A stretch of 64,000 nt of DNA from Sva-25 sp037385685 (GCA_037385685.1 JARRMW010000007.1:1-64000); one strand, 5' to 3'. Numbered from the stretch's first letter, positions 52,570 through 62,171 are shown. The notes: generated by a model not told the origin, from the letters alone. A program made the numbers and translations.

Positions 52570-53454
52570 ATGACAGGCAAACGCATTTCTCTTGTCCTTG
52601 GCAGTGGTGGCGCCCGCGGACTCGCCCACATCGGAGTGATTCGCTACCTCGAGGAACAGGGATACCACATTGAGTCCATCTCCGGTTCCTCGATGGGCGC
52701 ACTCATCGGCGGGATTTATGCAACGGGCAAGCTCGAGGTCTATGCCGAGTGGGTCTCGGCTCTTGAAAAAATTGACATCCTGCGCCTGCTCGACATCAGT
52801 TTCTCGAATGGCGGTTTCCTTCGGGGTGACAAGGTGATCAGGGCACTCCAGGACCTGATCGGTGATCACCAGATCGAGGATCTGCCAATCGCCTTCACGG
52901 CTGTTGCGGCTGATCTCAAGCGCCAGCGCGAAGCATGGCTGAAATCAGGATCGCTCTTCGAAGCGATCCGTGCTTCCATCGCCATTCCAACGCTCTTCAC
53001 CCCGGTCAAACACGACAACCGCCTGCTCGTTGACGGCGGGCTCGTCAACCCAGTCCCGATTGCACCGACAATCCGGGACGACACAGATCTGGCGATCGCT
53101 GTCGATGCGAGCGCAGCGGACGAAAGAAATATCGAACACAGCCATCGCAACAGGCCGGAGAAGGACAGCAGCTATCGCCAGCAGATCATGGAGTTTCTCG
53201 ACAATATGAATCTGCTCCCGAAGATCGAAAGCAGGGAAGAAAAGGCGATGGATACCATAGAAATCCTGACCAATTCAATCGAGGTCATGCAGTCGATGAT
53301 CAGTCGCTTCCAGCTCGCTGCAAACACCCCGGATATCCTCATCAAAATTCCGCAGAATATCGCCACTTTCTATGAATTTCACCACGCCGAGGAACTCATC
53401 GCCTTCGGTTACGAACGCGCCAGGGACACATTCGCCAATAGACAGTCTGACTAA
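52570..53454 (+). CDS. Patatin-like phospholipase (RssA family)
   Basis: A 294-residue patatin-fold lipase or esterase. The oxyanion loop GSGGARGLAHIG, the nucleophile elbow GSSMG (S41) and the DGG motif in LLVDGGLVNPVP form the Ser-Asp dyad. Similar to bacterial RssA-type proteins; substrate unknown. The ATG at 52570 is preferred to a TTG 6 bp upstream. It follows ccoH by 55 bp, but a functional link is not obvious. Confidence 0.85.
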   Translation: MTGKRISLVLGSGGARGLAHIGVIRYLEEQGYHIESISGSSMGALIGGIYATGKLEVYAEWVSALEKIDILRLLDISFSNGGFLRGDKVIRALQDLIGDHQIEDLPIAFTAVAADLKRQREAWLKSGSLFEAIRASIAIPTLFTPVKHDNRLLVDGGLVNPVPIAPTIRDDTDLAIAVDASAADERNIEHSHRNRPEKDSSYRQQIMEFLDNMNLLPKIESREEKAMDTIEILTNSIEVMQSMISRFQLAANTPDILIKIPQNIATFYEFHHAEELIAFGYERARDTFANRQSD

Positions 53455-53528
53455 TCCTGATTATCCTGTTAGGTGTTTCTATTTGATTTCCGGGCCCTGC
53501 GCCCGCCCCGAACCTGATCGGAGTAACA

Positions 53529-54500
53529 ATGACAGAGTCGAAAAACAGGCGGTTCATGCTGACTGCCATGGCCGTCGCATTGCTGGGCACAGCCGCGAGC
53601 GCGACCGCTGAAGATAGCTATACATTCAGACCGCTGAACGCAGAGCCTCTCGCGCAATACCCGGCACAGCCGCAAATGCCCATGCCGCCAGTCGGTCAGC
53701 GACCACCGGCGCCAATGATGCAAGGCCCGATGACCGGTGCGCCTTATGGTGCCCCACCCATGGGCGCCATGCCCTATGGACCCTCCGGCCCCGGACCAAT
53801 GACAGGCCCCGCAAGATCAATGCCGCCAGCATACCCAGGCCAGATGCCGATGGCACCTGCAGGACCTATGGGACCGGCAGCACCTGTGCCGATGCCTCCC
53901 AGGGCACCAGCAGCACCTGCTCGCCCTGGTCCAATGACGCAGCAGGGTCCTGCAGCCGCTCCCGGATCAATGCCTCCGCCACCATCACGCGGTGCCATGC
54001 CACCACCACGTTATGGCAATGCACCTTACCAGAGGCGTAGCGGGCCCACATGGGGTGGCAGCCGCAATCCTTTCAATAATGGCCCGTGGGGAAACAAAAA
54101 CCAGTCATGGCGGCCCGAGAGCTGGTTCAGCGACAGGCGTCCCCTCTTCGGCAAAAAAGGGCCGAGTGAATGGTTCGACCGGGATGACTACAAGGATGGC
54201 CTCGGGGATATGTGGGACGACCTGCTGAACGCGCCGGCCAACGCGGGCAAGATGCCCGGCGGCTGGTATGCCCCGACCATCAGTGTGCCAAACCCTGTCG
54301 ATGTCGGCGACGAGTTCGAAAATGCCGCAACCGATATGCCGGGCGAAGCGCGCGAACAGCTCGAGAACTTCAGCTTCGACGGCCGCGACCTGCGCAACCC
54401 GGGTGGCCGTCCGCAGGGCGCTCCGAAGAAGAAGCCGGTCAGCATTGGCACGAAAGGCAACAAGGACGACGACAAGAAGGACGACGCGAAACCGAAATAA
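53529..54500 (+). CDS. Pro/Met/Gly-rich exported protein of unknown function
   Basis: A 323-residue protein with a signal peptide (MLTAMAVALLGTAASATA, cut before ED). Residues about 45-165 are a low-complexity region of Pro, Met, Gly and Ala in short irregular motifs such as PMTG and PGPM. A Trp/Asn/Gly-rich stretch follows (GGSRNPFNNGPWGNKNQSW), then an Asp-rich segment RDDYKDGLGDMWDDLLN, and a Lys/Asp tail. Composition recalls structural or surface proteins; sulfur globule proteins of sulfur oxidisers share such Gly/Trp/Asn-rich character, but this is not recognition. A terminator follows. Confidence 0.55.
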   Translation: MTESKNRRFMLTAMAVALLGTAASATAEDSYTFRPLNAEPLAQYPAQPQMPMPPVGQRPPAPMMQGPMTGAPYGAPPMGAMPYGPSGPGPMTGPARSMPPAYPGQMPMAPAGPMGPAAPVPMPPRAPAAPARPGPMTQQGPAAAPGSMPPPPSRGAMPPPRYGNAPYQRRSGPTWGGSRNPFNNGPWGNKNQSWRPESWFSDRRPLFGKKGPSEWFDRDDYKDGLGDMWDDLLNAPANAGKMPGGWYAPTISVPNPVDVGDEFENAATDMPGEAREQLENFSFDGRDLRNPGGRPQGAPKKKPVSIGTKGNKDDDKKDDAKPK

Positions 54501-54525
54501 TCACCGGCCACGGTGGATAGACGAA

Positions 54526-54555
54526 CAAACCCCGCATCTGCGGGGTTTGTTTTTT
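54526..54555 (+). terminator. Terminator after the Pro-rich protein gene
   Basis: Ten-bp stem CAAACCCCGC/GCGGGGTTTG with a 4-base loop, then T6. It lies between convergent genes and ends the plus-strand transcript. Confidence 0.88.
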
Positions 54556-54617
54556 GTCTGTAGCAATCCTTGCAAGCGAACTCAGGCATTCACCTGAATC
54601 AGGTACTGCTCGATCGA

Positions 54618-55598
54618 TCAGGCCATCGACTGGTAGTAGTGATTCTGCGGATGCTTTGCCTCTGCGAAAAAGTACCAGCGTTCCATGATCAGCCCGAAGT
54701 ACTGTAGAACGAATGCAGCAATGGGCAGCACTGGCGAATTGATGCTCCATGCAACCGCGAGCAGCGTCAGTGGCAGGATGAAGACAAGCAGCAGGAAGGA
54801 GATTTTCACGAATTTGAGAGTCGACTGGCTCTTGCCATGAAAAAACTCGCGGGTGTTGAAGGAGCCTCCCATGAAGCCCTGGGCTCTCTGTATAACGGTC
54901 GTGTGTCGTACACCAATCGCAGTCTGCGGGGTCGACTTGTGTTTGATCGTCGCATTGCGATAGAGCGAGGCGAGACGCGTGACCAGAGCCAGCAGCATGA
55001 AAATGACGGCCCATGTCCCGTAAAAGGTTACGAGCTCGACACCCTGGTAAGCAGAGAATGCTGCTGCCAGCAGGAAGCCGGAAGCGATACCGAGCAAGGT
55101 AAAGTTGGCGACCGTCAACCAGTGATGCCACTCTTCAATGAACTTCACACAACCGTAGATCATCGCGGTGCAGATAAACAGCACGAAGGCCATCATGCTG
55201 GCGATGACGCCGATGATTGTCGTCGGATCGATCTCGAAGTTCTGACCGATAACGAACAGCGTCTCGTTCCAGCCGAAGTAGTGACTGATTCCGTAAATGA
55301 AGACCAGGAACATGAAGGCAGGCAATGCAATGACTTCACGCGAGAGCCACGAGGTGCGCCACTGCGTGATGGAGCGCCAGGCACGCTCGGGGCGACCAAG
55401 ATGGAAGAAAGACGCAAACAGACCAAGACCGAGCAGTACCAGCACGATGAAGCTGCCCAGTGCATAGAATGTGATGCTGTCCTGCGCAGGGATGAGGTTC
55501 ACCATGGAATAGAACTGCCCCGTGAAAAGCGCAAGGAAGAGCCCCTGACCCGCGCCGATCAGGGTTGTGAGAAAGATAACTGAAAATGCGGGATGCAT
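54618..55598 (-). CDS. soeC: Sulfite dehydrogenase membrane anchor (SoeC/DmsC-like)
   Basis: Quinone-reactive membrane subunit of a DMSO-reductase-family enzyme. The 326-residue protein has about eight hydrophobic segments, including SFIVLVLLGLGLFASFFHLG followed by RPERAWRSITQWRTSWLSRE, the conserved loop of DmsC-type anchors. It passes electrons from SoeB to the quinone pool. It begins 26 bp after soeB. The A-B-C order and sizes fit SoeABC of sulfur oxidisers; a DMSO or polysulfide reductase is the alternative. Confidence 0.85.
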   Translation of the reverse strand: MHPAFSVIFLTTLIGAGQGLFLALFTGQFYSMVNLIPAQDSITFYALGSFIVLVLLGLGLFASFFHLGRPERAWRSITQWRTSWLSREVIALPAFMFLVFIYGISHYFGWNETLFVIGQNFEIDPTTIIGVIASMMAFVLFICTAMIYGCVKFIEEWHHWLTVANFTLLGIASGFLLAAAFSAYQGVELVTFYGTWAVIFMLLALVTRLASLYRNATIKHKSTPQTAIGVRHTTVIQRAQGFMGGSFNTREFFHGKSQSTLKFVKISFLLLVFILPLTLLAVAWSINSPVLPIAAFVLQYFGLIMERWYFFAEAKHPQNHYYQSMA

Positions 55599-55624
55599 GA
55601 TGTTCTCCGAATAACCTTGACCGA

Positions 55625-56347
55625 TCAGAATGCGACGTCGTCGATTGCAGCACCCTCGTCTACCGGAACCTCGAGTTCCTCGAGCAGCGGGTTGTCGACA
55701 CGATGCAACTCATCCTCGTGAATCTTGAGACTGGTCTTGCGGCGAGGCAGGTAGTGGTTGGCTGGCTTGGTACCCCATTCCGGCATCAACTGGTACCCCC
55801 CCTGCTCGCGGATCGCGACCGAAACCTCTGAATCCGGGTCATGCACATCGCCGAAGAGACGTGCGCTGGTTGGACAGGCAAGAACGCAGGCCGGCTTCCT
55901 TTCGGATGGCGGCAGACTTTCGTCACTGATGCGATCAATACAGAGAGTGCATTTCTTCATGACCTTCTGCTGCTCATCGATTTCGCGCGCACCATAAGGA
56001 CATGCCCAGGAACAGTACTTGCAGCCAATGCACTTGTCGTAGTCGACAAGCACGACACCATTGTCCTTCCGCTTGTAGGAAGCGCCTGTCGGGCAGACAG
56101 GAACACATGGCGGCTCCTCGCAGTGCAGGCAGCTCTTGGGAAAGTGGATGGTTTCCGTCTTCGGGAATTCCCCAACCTCGTAGGTCTGGACACGATTGAA
56201 GAAGGTGCCTGTCGGGTCGGCATCATAGGGATTCTGGTCTACCATGGTGCCGGCCCAGCCGGACGTGTTCCACTCCTTGCAGGAGGTGACGCAGGCATGG
56301 CAGCCGACGCAGACGTTCAGATCAATAACCAGTGCGAGTTGTGACAT
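55625..56347 (-). CDS. soeB: Sulfite dehydrogenase Fe-S subunit (SoeB-like)
   Basis: A 240-residue polyferredoxin subunit with four [4Fe-4S] sites: CVGCHACVTSC, CLHCEEPPCVPVC, CIGCKYCSWAC and CTLCIDR with CVLAC. Start MSQLALVID at 56347 (10 bp after soeA) is preferred because GGGAGAG lies before it; the frame extends further but inside soeA. No signal peptide is present, in keeping with a cytoplasm-facing enzyme. Confidence 0.9.
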   Translation of the reverse strand: MSQLALVIDLNVCVGCHACVTSCKEWNTSGWAGTMVDQNPYDADPTGTFFNRVQTYEVGEFPKTETIHFPKSCLHCEEPPCVPVCPTGASYKRKDNGVVLVDYDKCIGCKYCSWACPYGAREIDEQQKVMKKCTLCIDRISDESLPPSERKPACVLACPTSARLFGDVHDPDSEVSVAIREQGGYQLMPEWGTKPANHYLPRRKTSLKIHEDELHRVDNPLLEELEVPVDEGAAIDDVAF

Positions 56348-56357
56348 CGTCTCTCCC

Positions 56358-59261
56358 TCAACCTGCTTTCTTCTTGCCGAGCATGCCCGCGAAATAGGCC
56401 TGCCATTTACCACGCCTTGCATCCTGGCCCGGCACTTTCCTTTGCGGCTTGAACTGCGGATAGCTCACTTCCGGTTCGTCGCTGTCTGCCTTGTAGATAT
56501 TCACACGAACATCAAACCAGGCAGCCTGGCCCGTCACCGGATCAGAGTTGGAGATGTGCTTGCCGGATTCACACGGCGGCAGTTCTTCGGAGATCACGTG
56601 GTTCAGCAGGAAGCCCTTCTGTGACTCATTGGCCTTGTCCGACAGCCCCCAGGCCCCGGCTGCCTTGCCAATGGCATTCCATGTCCAGACGGTGCCGGGC
56701 TCGACCGCGTTGGAGTAGCGGCACATGCAACGGATTCGGCCATGGATCGACTCCGCCCACATCCAGTCACCATCTGCGATGCCGTTCGCCTCGGCTGTCT
56801 TCGGGTTGACGAACATGTAGTTGTGGGTGTGTATCTGGCGCAACCAGGCATTCTGTGAATCCCACGAGTGGTACATCGCCATTGGACGCTGTGTCAGCGC
56901 ATTCAGCGGGTACTGGTTCGAGTTGACATGCCGGTTCTCGAGCGGTTCGTAATAGAAAGGCAACGGGTCGAAATAGGTCTCGACACGACGTCGCAGACGC
57001 TCGGGTGGCTGCTTGCCTGCGCGCTTGCCCTGGGCCGCGAGGCGGAACTTCTGAAGCACTTCCGAGTAGAGGTGGATAGTGATCGGTTCGGCGTAACGCG
57101 TCATGCCGTGACCGCGCGCCCACTCGAGATAGCCCCTGTTCCAGTTGCGCATGTACTGGTAGGACTTCGGCAGTTCAAAGTGGAAGAAGCAGCTGTTTTT
57201 CTGGTACATCTCCCACTGGCGCGGATTCGGCTCACCCTTGAATGATTTTGTGCCATCCTTGCCACGCCAGCCGGCAAGAAAGCCGATACCGGAACCAGGC
57301 GCCGTCTCGTAGTTGATGATGAAATCAGGATAATCACGATACTTGCGCGTACCGTCCTGGTTGGTGAAGGCCGGCAACTTGAGACGTGAGCCCAGTTCGA
57401 CGATGACCTCCTGGAATGGCTTGCAGTCGCCCTTCGGCGCGACGACCGGGATGCGCACGGAGTCGACCGGTCCCTTGTACTGTGAGATCGGGCGATCGAG
57501 CAGCGACATGGCGTCATGACGCTCGAGGTAGGTCGTATCCGGCAGCACCAGGTCCGCGAATGCCACTGTTTCCGACTGGAAGGCATCGCAGACGATAATG
57601 AAGGGGATCTTGTATTCGCCATCCTCATCCTTGTCGACGAGCATCTCGCGCACCTTCGCGGTGTTCATCGAGGAGTTCCATGCCATATTCGCCATGAACA
57701 GCAACAGCGTATCGATCTTGTAGGGATCGCCCCGCCAGGCATTGGTGATGACGTTGTGCATCAGCCCATGGACAGAGAGCGGATGCTCCCAGGAGAAGGC
57801 CTTGTCGATGCGTACCGGCTCACCCTGTTCATCCACGAAGAGATCATCCGGATCGGCAGGCCAGCCAAGCGGCATACCATCGAGCGGTGTATTGGGCTGT
57901 ACGCCTTCCGGGCCTTTCGGTGGCTTCGGGCACGGCGGAATCGGACGCGGGAATGGCGCCTTGTGGCGAAAGCCACCCGGGCGATCGATCGTGCCGAGCA
58001 GTGACATCAGGACACCGAGCGCACGAATCGCCTGAAAACCGTTGGAGTGTGCCGCGAGACCGCGCATCGCGTGGAAAGAGACCGGGTTACCCCTGACGGA
58101 TTTGTGTTCGTTACCCCAGGCGTCGACCCAGGCTATCGGCAGTTCGATCTTCTGGTCACGTGCGGTGACGCCCATCTCGTGCGCCAGTCGACGGATCGTT
58201 TCGGCCGGGATACCTGTGATGCCTTCGGCCCACTCAGGAGTGTAATCCTCGACACGATCCTTGAGCAGCTGGAATGCGGGCGAGACGCGCACACCTTCGT
58301 CCATTTCGAACTCGCCGAGCAAGCGCGGATCTGCACCGGGCGTATGTGTACCGATGGGGCCGATCTCACGGTCCCACCAGAGCTTGTTTTCGGGATCGAA
58401 GCAGCCCTCCTCGACATGCATTTCGAAGCGCTTGAAGAGGCCAAAATCATCGGCTTCCTCGTCAATGACGACCAGCTCTGCTGCATTGGTGTACTGGGTG
58501 ATGAATTCGCGGTCATAGAGGCCCTGCTCGATGATCTCACGGATGATTGCCAGCAGCAGCGCACCATCGGTACCCGGCTTGATGGGCACCCACTCGTCTG
58601 CGATCGCAGAGTAGCCGGTGCGCACCGGGTTGATGGAGATGAAGCGGCCGCCGTTGCGCTTGAACTTGGAGAGATGGATCTTCAGCGGATTGGAGTCATG
58701 ATCCTCGGCCGTGCCGATCATGATAAAAAGCTTGGAACGGTCAAGATCCGGGCCACCGAACTCCCAGAAGGAGCCACCAATAGTGTAGATCAGGCCGGCA
58801 GCCATGTTGACAGAGCAGAAGCCGCCGTGGGCCGCATAGTTCGGAGTACCGTACTGCTTTGCGAACATGCCCGTCAGGGCCTGCATCTGGTCACGGCCGG
58901 TGAAGAGTGCGAATTTCTTCGGATCTGTCTCGCGCAGTGTCTGCAGGCGCTCGGCCATAATGTCGAAGGCCTGGTCCCACGAAATCTCCTCGAATTCGGA
59001 CTCGCCACGTTCTGCGCCTTTTCTGCGCAGCAGGGGTTTTGTCAGTCGTGCCGGCGAGTATTGCTTCATAATGCCGGAAGCGCCCTTGGCACAGATCACG
59101 CCCTGGTTGTGCGGATGGTCAGGATTTCCCTCGATATGCCTTACTTCACCGTCCCTCAGGGTGACACGGATGCCGCAGCGACAGGCACACATGTAGCAGG
59201 TTGTATTCTTGACTTCCACATTGCCGAAATCACGATCTGAATGGCTTACTGGATCCAGCAT
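56358..59261 (-). CDS. soeA: Molybdopterin sulfite dehydrogenase catalytic subunit (SoeA-like)
   Basis: DMSO-reductase-family molybdoenzyme, 967 residues. The N-terminal [4Fe-4S] site is C22-x2-C25-x3-C29 with C57 as the fourth ligand. The family blocks PDHPHNQGVICAKG and LFTGRDQMQALTG follow, with a C-terminal molydopterin-binding domain (NRHVNSNQYPLNALTQRP). There is no Tat signal, so the subunit is probably cytoplasmic like SoeA of Allochromatium; most DMSO, PsrA and PhsA enzymes are exported. In sulfur oxidisers SoeABC oxidises sulfite to sulfate and reduces quinone. Its own promoter lies upstream. Confidence 0.87.
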   Translation of the reverse strand: MLDPVSHSDRDFGNVEVKNTTCYMCACRCGIRVTLRDGEVRHIEGNPDHPHNQGVICAKGASGIMKQYSPARLTKPLLRRKGAERGESEFEEISWDQAFDIMAERLQTLRETDPKKFALFTGRDQMQALTGMFAKQYGTPNYAAHGGFCSVNMAAGLIYTIGGSFWEFGGPDLDRSKLFIMIGTAEDHDSNPLKIHLSKFKRNGGRFISINPVRTGYSAIADEWVPIKPGTDGALLLAIIREIIEQGLYDREFITQYTNAAELVVIDEEADDFGLFKRFEMHVEEGCFDPENKLWWDREIGPIGTHTPGADPRLLGEFEMDEGVRVSPAFQLLKDRVEDYTPEWAEGITGIPAETIRRLAHEMGVTARDQKIELPIAWVDAWGNEHKSVRGNPVSFHAMRGLAAHSNGFQAIRALGVLMSLLGTIDRPGGFRHKAPFPRPIPPCPKPPKGPEGVQPNTPLDGMPLGWPADPDDLFVDEQGEPVRIDKAFSWEHPLSVHGLMHNVITNAWRGDPYKIDTLLLFMANMAWNSSMNTAKVREMLVDKDEDGEYKIPFIIVCDAFQSETVAFADLVLPDTTYLERHDAMSLLDRPISQYKGPVDSVRIPVVAPKGDCKPFQEVIVELGSRLKLPAFTNQDGTRKYRDYPDFIINYETAPGSGIGFLAGWRGKDGTKSFKGEPNPRQWEMYQKNSCFFHFELPKSYQYMRNWNRGYLEWARGHGMTRYAEPITIHLYSEVLQKFRLAAQGKRAGKQPPERLRRRVETYFDPLPFYYEPLENRHVNSNQYPLNALTQRPMAMYHSWDSQNAWLRQIHTHNYMFVNPKTAEANGIADGDWMWAESIHGRIRCMCRYSNAVEPGTVWTWNAIGKAAGAWGLSDKANESQKGFLLNHVISEELPPCESGKHISNSDPVTGQAAWFDVRVNIYKADSDEPEVSYPQFKPQRKVPGQDARRGKWQAYFAGMLGKKKAG

Positions 59262-59317
59262 AACTGCTTTAACCCTTTGTTTTCGTTAAAATGCCAAACA
59301 AGGCAATCAAACAATAA

Positions 59318-59346
59318 ATTATAATATTAGTGTTTCCTAAAGTAAA
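59318..59346 (-). promoter_or_regulatory. Candidate sigma-70 promoter of soeABC
   Basis: On the soeA strand TTTACT (59346-59341) and a perfect TATAAT (59323-59318) are 17 bp apart, about 57 bp before the ATG. No FNR box was found. The remainder of 59262-59592 holds only the minus-strand terminator at 59516-59539. Confidence 0.6.
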
Positions 59347-59515
59347 TTGAGATTACTAAAGTGTGGTTTGCAGACACCGCACCGAAACACTGCCAACTAA
59401 CTGATTCTAATTGATTTTCGCAGAAATGACTGCTAACAGTCTGTCTGCATAAAGATTGTCACATGTCAGGTACCAGGAGTTTGCCAGGCGTCCCGGGTAT
59501 CAGGGGAGCGGGCAG

Positions 59516-59539
59516 AAAAAAGGGCCCTGAAGAGGGCCC
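59516..59539 (-). terminator. Terminator after the HMA-like gene
   Basis: On the minus strand GGGCCC/GGGCCC (extended by one T-A pair) with a 4-base loop, then TTTTTT. It isolates soeA from the genes at 59.6-60.2 kb. Confidence 0.85.
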
Positions 59540-59592
59540 GAATTGCTGATCACATTTCTGGTACTACCTCTCGTCGCGAGAGTCGATCTTCC

Positions 59593-59826
59593 CTAGAGTC
59601 CAACGAGTTCTGCATGCAGTCCATGCGACGATACGGTTCGCAGCAGTTGCGCCGCCTTGATGTCCTCCGGATCAAAATCCACCAGCATGAGGTGGCGGGC
59701 GCGTTCGTTGACGCAGGCGCTGTACACGCCATCCATCGTTGAGAGTTCACGCTCGAGGTCCTGGATAGCGCTGTCTTCCAGTTCCTCGTCAATATGTATC
59801 AGGATATCGGAGCAGTGGTTGTACAT
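59593..59826 (-). CDS. Small ferredoxin-fold (heavy-metal-associated-like) protein
   Basis: Start MYNHCSDILIHIDEELED at 59826 gives 77 residues. The alternating pattern (ILIHIDEEL, DLERELSTMDGVYSACV, LMLVDFDPEDIKAAQLL) is a beta-alpha-beta-beta-alpha-beta fold as in HMA-like domains. The metal-binding C-x2-C motif is missing, so it is not a copper chaperone of the usual type; only single cysteines remain. Role unknown. A terminator follows. Confidence 0.6.
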   Translation of the reverse strand: MYNHCSDILIHIDEELEDSAIQDLERELSTMDGVYSACVNERARHLMLVDFDPEDIKAAQLLRTVSSHGLHAELVGL

Positions 59827-59996
59827 GACATGTCTCCCGTCTTGATCACATCGTGTGGTCTCGCGAGACCGTATCAACAACCTTAGTCCAGACTCTCAGC
59901 TTTACAATCAGGGTTTTCCCGTATCCCCAGCCCACCAAACTCCGAGGCCCCGGCTGTTCACCCAAAGGGTCAGGCCAATGCAGCAGCTTGTCGTGA

Positions 59997-60239
59997 TCAG
60001 GTAAACCAGGTTTTGTCTGGTAATAAAGGCCTCCCGGCTGAATACGGGACGATGTGGCTTGCTGCTCGCCCACTCTTTTCGGAGGCCAGCATCGCGATAA
60101 GCCACCATGAAAAAAAGAGGAAAAACGTCAGCGAACCGGAAAGTGCGCTCCAGATCCCGTGCGGAGCATGTTTGACAAAAAGTACAAGCCCGCCAACGGC
60201 AAAGAAAAGAAATGCCAGCCCCCTTATCAGCCTCTCCAC
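59997..60239 (-). CDS. Small two-helix membrane protein
   Basis: An 80-residue frame with GTG start (60239) preceded by GAGGG. It has two hydrophobic segments, IRGLAFLFFAVGGLVLFV and SLTFFLFFSWWLIAMLA, and a soluble tail. I do not recognise the family. It lies 30 bp downstream of the Uup stop and 170 bp upstream of the HMA-like gene on the same strand, and may share either transcript. Confidence 0.45.
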   Translation of the reverse strand: MERLIRGLAFLFFAVGGLVLFVKHAPHGIWSALSGSLTFFLFFSWWLIAMLASEKSGRAASHIVPYSAGRPLLPDKTWFT

Positions 60240-60269
60240 GGCACCCTCTTTATAGCGCCGTGAGCGCGA

Positions 60270-62171
60270 TCATTCGATGTCGCCGAGCGCTTCCAGCTCT
60301 TCCCAGCGTTCGAAAACCTGCTCGAGCTCGCTCTCTCTGATTGACAGCTGCTGTTTCAGGTCGGAGACCCGCTCGGCATTGTCACGGTAAAGCTCCGGAT
60401 CAGCCAGTTGCGTGTGCAGCACCTCGATCTCGTTTTCAAGTCTCTCGATCGTCCCGGGAAGCTCATCGAGTTCACGCTGCAGCTTGTAACTGAGCTTGCC
60501 GACAGCAGCCTTTTGCCTTGGCTTCCTTGCCTGGGATTTTTCCGCGGTCGTTGTCGTCGCCTCGGACTCTCTCGCTGATTTCTCCCGCAGCCAGTCCGAG
60601 TAGCCGCCGGCACACTCGGTGATCACACCGCTGCCCTCGAAAACGAGTGTCGATGTCACGACAGCATCAATGAAGGAGCGATCATGGCTGACTAGCAAGA
60701 GTGTTCCCTGGTAGTCGATCAGCAGCTCCTCGAGCAGTTCGAGCGTCTCCACATCGAGATCGTTGGTGGGTTCGTCGAGCACGAGCAGATTCGCCGGTTT
60801 GGTGAAAAGCCTGGCAAGCAGCACCCGGTTGCGCTCACCACCGGAGAGGGCATTGAGCGGCTGCCGGATACGATCGGGCGTAAAGAGAAAATCCTGCAGG
60901 TAGGAGACGATATGGCGACTCTTGCCGTTGATCTCGACCTTGTCAGAACCTCCGCCGACATTGTCCTGAACGCTCTTGTCCATATCGAGCGAGGCGCGCA
61001 ACTGGTCGAAATAGGCCACTTCGAGACCCGTACCCAGCCTGATGTGTCCAGAGGTCGGTTTGAGCCTCCCGAGCAGCAGGCCAAGCAGTGTCGACTTGCC
61101 ACAGCCGTTTGGGCCAATGATGCCGATCTTGTCGCCGCGCAGAATGGTCGTACTGAAATCACGGATCAGTTCAGTATCGTCCCAGCGATAGCTGGCGTTC
61201 TCCAGCTCTGCAACGAGTTTGCCGGAACGCTCGGCCTCCTGCAGATTGATACGCGCTTCTCCCTGCCCCTTGCGCCTCTGCCTGTAAGCCTCGCGCATTG
61301 CCTGCAACTGGCGCACACGCCCCTCGTTGCGTGTGCGGCGTGCCTTGATGCCCTGCCGAATCCAGACCTCTTCCTGTGCGAGCTTTTTGTCGAAGCGCTC
61401 GTTCGCTTTTGCTTCGGCATGGGCGCGTTCCTCCCGGCGACGCAGGTAGTTCCTGTAGTCACCTGGCCAGTCTGTCAGCCTGCCACGGTCAAGCTCGATG
61501 ATGCGCGTTGCGAGCCTCTGCATGAAAGCACGATCATGCGTAATAAAAAGAAGACTTCCGTTCCAGCTTGAGAGGAACCCCTCGAGCCAGTTGATGCTAT
61601 CGATATCGAGGTGATTTGTCGGTTCGTCGAGCAGCAGCAATTGCGGTTCTCTGACCAGCTCACGTGCGAGCAGCACACGACGCTTGCGCCCCCCGGAGAG
61701 GGATTCGAAGCGCTCATCAGGATCGAGCGAGAGTTTCGAAAGCGTTGTTTCAACCTGTTGCTCGAAACGCCAGCCGCCGGCACTCTCAAGTTCATGCTGC
61801 GCCTTTGCCATGCGGTCGAGATTCTGTTCGGACGGATCCTGCATGACGGCTTGCGTGGCCGCATGGTAGGCGACAAGAAGTCCTGCGATATCCTCCAGTC
61901 CCGTGGCAACTATCTCGTAGATACTCCCGGCGAGGTCCGTGGGCACCTCTTGCGGAAGATAGGAGATGCCTGTGCCGAGGGAGACCTGGCGTTCACCCTC
62001 ATCAGCCTGAACGAGACCCGCAATAATCCTGAGCAGGGTCGACTTGCCCTCCCCGTTACGCCCGATCAGGCTGATACGTTCGTTATCGCTGACAGTCAGG
62101 CTCACCTTGTCGAGAAGTGGTGGCCCGCTGTAGGAGTGAGAGATATCCCGAAGTGTCAGTAGTGTCGCCAT
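60270..62171 (-). CDS. uup: ABC-F family ATPase (Uup-like)
   Basis: Cytoplasmic ABC-F protein, 633 residues. Two ATPase domains are seen: Walker A GRNGEGKST with signature LSGGRKRRVLLA, and Walker A GPNGCGKST with signature LSGGERNRVLLA, both with Walker B D-E-P-T-N. The linker between them is rich in Arg/Lys, and the C-terminal coiled coil after KSQARKPRQKA is typical of Uup, which acts on ribosomes and DNA repair intermediates. Single gene. Confidence 0.93.
   Translation of the reverse strand: MATLLTLRDISHSYSGPPLLDKVSLTVSDNERISLIGRNGEGKSTLLRIIAGLVQADEGERQVSLGTGISYLPQEVPTDLAGSIYEIVATGLEDIAGLLVAYHAATQAVMQDPSEQNLDRMAKAQHELESAGGWRFEQQVETTLSKLSLDPDERFESLSGGRKRRVLLARELVREPQLLLLDEPTNHLDIDSINWLEGFLSSWNGSLLFITHDRAFMQRLATRIIELDRGRLTDWPGDYRNYLRRREERAHAEAKANERFDKKLAQEEVWIRQGIKARRTRNEGRVRQLQAMREAYRQRRKGQGEARINLQEAERSGKLVAELENASYRWDDTELIRDFSTTILRGDKIGIIGPNGCGKSTLLGLLLGRLKPTSGHIRLGTGLEVAYFDQLRASLDMDKSVQDNVGGGSDKVEINGKSRHIVSYLQDFLFTPDRIRQPLNALSGGERNRVLLARLFTKPANLLVLDEPTNDLDVETLELLEELLIDYQGTLLLVSHDRSFIDAVVTSTLVFEGSGVITECAGGYSDWLREKSARESEATTTTAEKSQARKPRQKAAVGKLSYKLQRELDELPGTIERLENEIEVLHTQLADPELYRDNAERVSDLKQQLSIRESELEQVFERWEELEALGDIE

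Noticed and set aside
53640..54000. Apparent DNA repeat array (CRISPR or minisatellite)
   Set aside because: Caused by repeated Pro, Met and Gly codons of one exported protein; units are irregular.
58047..59240. 397-codon plus-strand frame opposite soeA
   Set aside because: Shadow of a certain molybdoenzyme gene; no start signal or domain.
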